Positions 62,216 to 64,000 of a stretch of 64,000 bases of DNA are shown one piece after another (position 1 is the first letter of the stretch; every line of letters begins with the position of its first letter). The DNA comes from Neolewinella antarctica (GTDB lineage: Bacteria; Bacteroidota; Bacteroidia; Chitinophagales; Saprospiraceae): the NCBI RefSeq assembly GCF_011927835.1, contig NZ_JAATJH010000003.1:1-64000 (forward strand), given 5' to 3'. The notes under the pieces were generated by a model that was given only the letters and a program-made list of their open reading frames with translations, ran no database searches and was not told the origin of the DNA. Made by a program: the position numbers and the translations under genes.

Positions 62216-62806
62216 ATGCGTATTTCGGTTATCATTTTTCTTGCTTTAGCTTTCTTCACCACCACGCCGCTGCAAGCGCAGATTGGTGACCCCGCCCGCG
62301 CTGATTCCGTTTCCCTGCGGGGGCAATTCGACGAGATGCTGCGTGTGTCGAATAAATTCCAGTTCTACAAAGTCGTCCGGGAGCCCTTCCTGCAGGCTTT
62401 CATGAATAACGTTAATGACTCCATCTCTATCTACACCAGCGAGATTGAAGAACTTAACGCGACCATCGCTACCCAGGCCAGCAAGGTGCAGGAGCAAACG
62501 ACGTACATTTCCGATCGGGACCGCGCGATCAGTACCCTGGAGCAGGATAACCAAAGCATCAACCTGCTGGGTATGCAGCTGTCGAAGGAAACGTACAGTA
62601 CCGTCGTCTGGTCCACCATCATTGGTCTTCTCGTCGCGCTGGTATTAGCGATCAGCAGGATGCGTTATGCGTCCAGTACCGCTAAGGAAGCAAAGGTGAA
62701 CGCCACTAAGTTGGCCGAAGAACTTGAACTGAGCAAGCGCCGACGGTTGGAGATCGAGCAGAACCTCCGCCGGCAGTTACAGGATGAGCTCAACAGACGG
62801 GGGTAG
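62216..62806 (+). CDS. Exported coiled-coil protein with a single transmembrane helix, unknown function
   Basis: 196 residues. A signal peptide (MRISVIIFLALAFFTTTPLQAQ) is followed by a periplasmic coiled coil (about 70-115: EIEELNATIATQASKVQEQ), a transmembrane helix (TVVWSTIIGLLVALVLAI) and a basic cytoplasmic coiled tail (KLAEELELSKRRRLEIEQNL). No family recognised. It lies upstream of gldJ on the same strand, but gldJ has its own -7 element. Confidence 0.75.
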   Translation: MRISVIIFLALAFFTTTPLQAQIGDPARADSVSLRGQFDEMLRVSNKFQFYKVVREPFLQAFMNNVNDSISIYTSEIEELNATIATQASKVQEQTTYISDRDRAISTLEQDNQSINLLGMQLSKETYSTVVWSTIIGLLVALVLAISRMRYASSTAKEAKVNATKLAEELELSKRRRLEIEQNLRRQLQDELNRRG

Positions 62807-63089
62807 GCGCGATTAGTGTTTCATAACCATCTCTTTGCGGGCGTAGCCGAACGAATCTTCTCCGCACCCGCGTCCGCGCCCGTCTGACCCTTTTGGTTAA
62901 ATAAAAGTGTGGTAAACTTTTAAGATTCCTTACACAATACGCCGCGCCTTACGGGGGTTTACCTTAGCGTCAGCGTGCCCCAAACGAACTCGACCCCGCG
63001 CAGTAGTTAGCTACTGTTCGGGTCAATTCGCCAGGCAGTATATTTGCGCTACTCTCCGAAAAACGAATTACCCGGTTTACTTCAGCTCT
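62807..63089 (+). promoter_or_regulatory. gldJ upstream region: dispersed-repeat copy and -7 element
   Basis: 283 bp. GCACCCGCGTCCGCGCC (62864-62880) is a dispersed-repeat copy. TATATTTG (63039-63046) is an exact TAnnTTTG match, 43 bp before the gldJ ATG at 63090. No gene seen. Confidence 0.6.
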
Positions 63090-64000
63090 ATGAAATATTG
63101 GCTCAAAGCAACGCCCCTGCTCGCACTGGCAATGCTGCTCATCTCTTCCTGTGGTCGCAACGATCGCAACTCCGCCACCAATTGGAAAATGAACGACACT
63201 AAGTGGGGTGGCTTCGAATCCAAAAATGGGTACGATGGCCAGGAAACGCCACCAAATATGGTGCTGATCCCCGGTGGTTCTTACGTCATGGGCTTCACCG
63301 AAGAGGACGTGCCTTACGACTGGGATAACATTCCCCGCCGCGTCACGGTCTCTACCTTCTACATGGACCAGACGGAGATCAGCAACGATGATTATCTTCT
63401 CTACATGTCCTGGACCGCCCTAGCCTACGGAGAGTCCTATCCCGAAGTTTACCGCGATGCGCTGCCCGATACGCTAGTTTGGCGTGATGAGCTTTCCTTC
63501 AACGAACCTTACGTACAGAACTACCTGCGCCACCCAGCGACCAAGGACCACCCAGTCGTTGGCGTCACCTGGACGCAGGCAAATGAGTTCTCCCGTTGGC
63601 GGACGGACCGCGTCAACGAGGCCATCCTCATCGACAAGGGCATCATCGAGCCGAACCCGGCACCGCAGGACGAAAACGTTTTCGTGACCGACGCTTATAC
63701 AAACGGGCAGTACGAACCGACGATCCGCAAGGGCGTCAAGGACTACCGCACGGGTGGTGACCGCCAGGTGAAAATGATGGACGGTATTCTTCAGCCGGAA
63801 TTTCGCCTGCCAACCGAGGCGGAGTGGGAATACGCCGCCTTGGCGCTGCAGGGCCTTCAGGAAAACGAAAAAGACGAAAACTATACGGACCGCCGTATTT
63901 ACCCCTGGTCCGGTACGGGTATGCGCTACCAGCGCCACGACAAGTACCAGGGACAGATGTACGCTAACTTCAAGCGCCGCGGTGGTGACTACATGGGCAT
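63090..64000 (+). CDS. gldJ: Gliding motility lipoprotein GldJ, N-terminal part (cut by window end)
   Basis: At least 303 residues, open to the window edge. A lipoprotein signal ends LISSC (Cys21). The formylglycine-generating-enzyme/sulfatase-modifying-like fold of GldJ/GldK follows. Sequence features point to GldJ: ATNWKMNDTKWGGF, PYDWDNIPRRVTVSTFYMDQTEIS, ALPDTLVWRDELSFNEPYVQ, NYLRHPATKDHPVVGVTWTQ and FRLPTEAEWEYAALALQG. GldJ is an outer-membrane lipoprotein that supports T9SS and gliding (known from Flavobacterium). Whether the organism glides cannot be told here. The exact -7 element TATATTTG precedes it. Confidence 0.9.
   Translation, partial: MKYWLKATPLLALAMLLISSCGRNDRNSATNWKMNDTKWGGFESKNGYDGQETPPNMVLIPGGSYVMGFTEEDVPYDWDNIPRRVTVSTFYMDQTEISNDDYLLYMSWTALAYGESYPEVYRDALPDTLVWRDELSFNEPYVQNYLRHPATKDHPVVGVTWTQANEFSRWRTDRVNEAILIDKGIIEPNPAPQDENVFVTDAYTNGQYEPTIRKGVKDYRTGGDRQVKMMDGILQPEFRLPTEAEWEYAALALQGLQENEKDENYTDRRIYPWSGTGMRYQRHDKYQGQMYANFKRRGGDYMG

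Overview
The window is one continuous stretch of bacterial chromosome from the phylum Bacteroidota. The best guess is a Saprospiria/Lewinella-like marine bacterium. The sequence evidence is: secreted proteins ending in type IX secretion (T9SS) sorting tails; a T9SS plug protein; the gliding lipoprotein GldJ; GLPGLI and TonB-dependent receptor genes; a BatA-type protein; and the Bacteroidota promoter element TAnnTTTG before many genes. The species-level guess is inference.

Layout. 1-632: tail of an rRNA operon (23S end, 5S, terminator). 0.7-6.6 kb: ion channel, secreted DUF5060 protein and M20 amidohydrolase. 6.8-11.3 kb: a lower-GC patch with a small Cys-containing secreted peptide, two tandem GLPGLI genes and a TonB-dependent outer-membrane protein. 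11.5-22.3 kb: a zinc-homeostasis cluster (TonB receptor, T9SS protein, Zur, two COG0523 GTPases, MerC-like protein) lying between a decayed copy of the uvrA 3' end and intact uvrA. The receptor, the secreted protein and merC are all broken. 22.8-35.5 kb: PQQ-type sugar dehydrogenase fusion, acyl-CoA dehydrogenase, 3-methyladenine glycosylase, T9SS plug protein, BatA/VWA protein, lipoprotein and Fic protein. 35.5-42.4 kb: dihydroorotase-like protein, GT2 glycosyltransferase, Gfo/Idh oxidoreductase, lipoprotein, sugar phosphotransferase and coiled-coil protein, all on the + strand and suggesting envelope/polysaccharide work. 42.5-64 kb: small proteins, pentapeptide protein, tail-specific protease, ABC-F ATPase, purH, coaX with two envelope genes, a membrane PspA-like pair, histidine kinase, gcvT, penicillin acylase and the start of gldJ.

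The most striking signal is not a gene. A 17-bp repeat with core GCACC-N-GCG-NN-CGCGCC occurs at least 16 times in both orientations. Most copies are intergenic, sometimes in inverted pairs. At least three sit in frame inside genes (coaX, a penicillin acylase, an uncharacterised coiled-coil protein), where they encode Ala/Pro-rich linkers. Other notable signals are a shared palindrome (TGCAA-N5-TTGCA) before the zinc receptor and the first COG0523 gene, which is a candidate Zur operator; four genes whose -7 element ends exactly 4 nt before the ATG, suggesting leaderless transcripts; and tandem GGTCTGA-type repeat blocks next to two genes.

All calls come from reading the sequence and from knowledge of the families; no database search was run.
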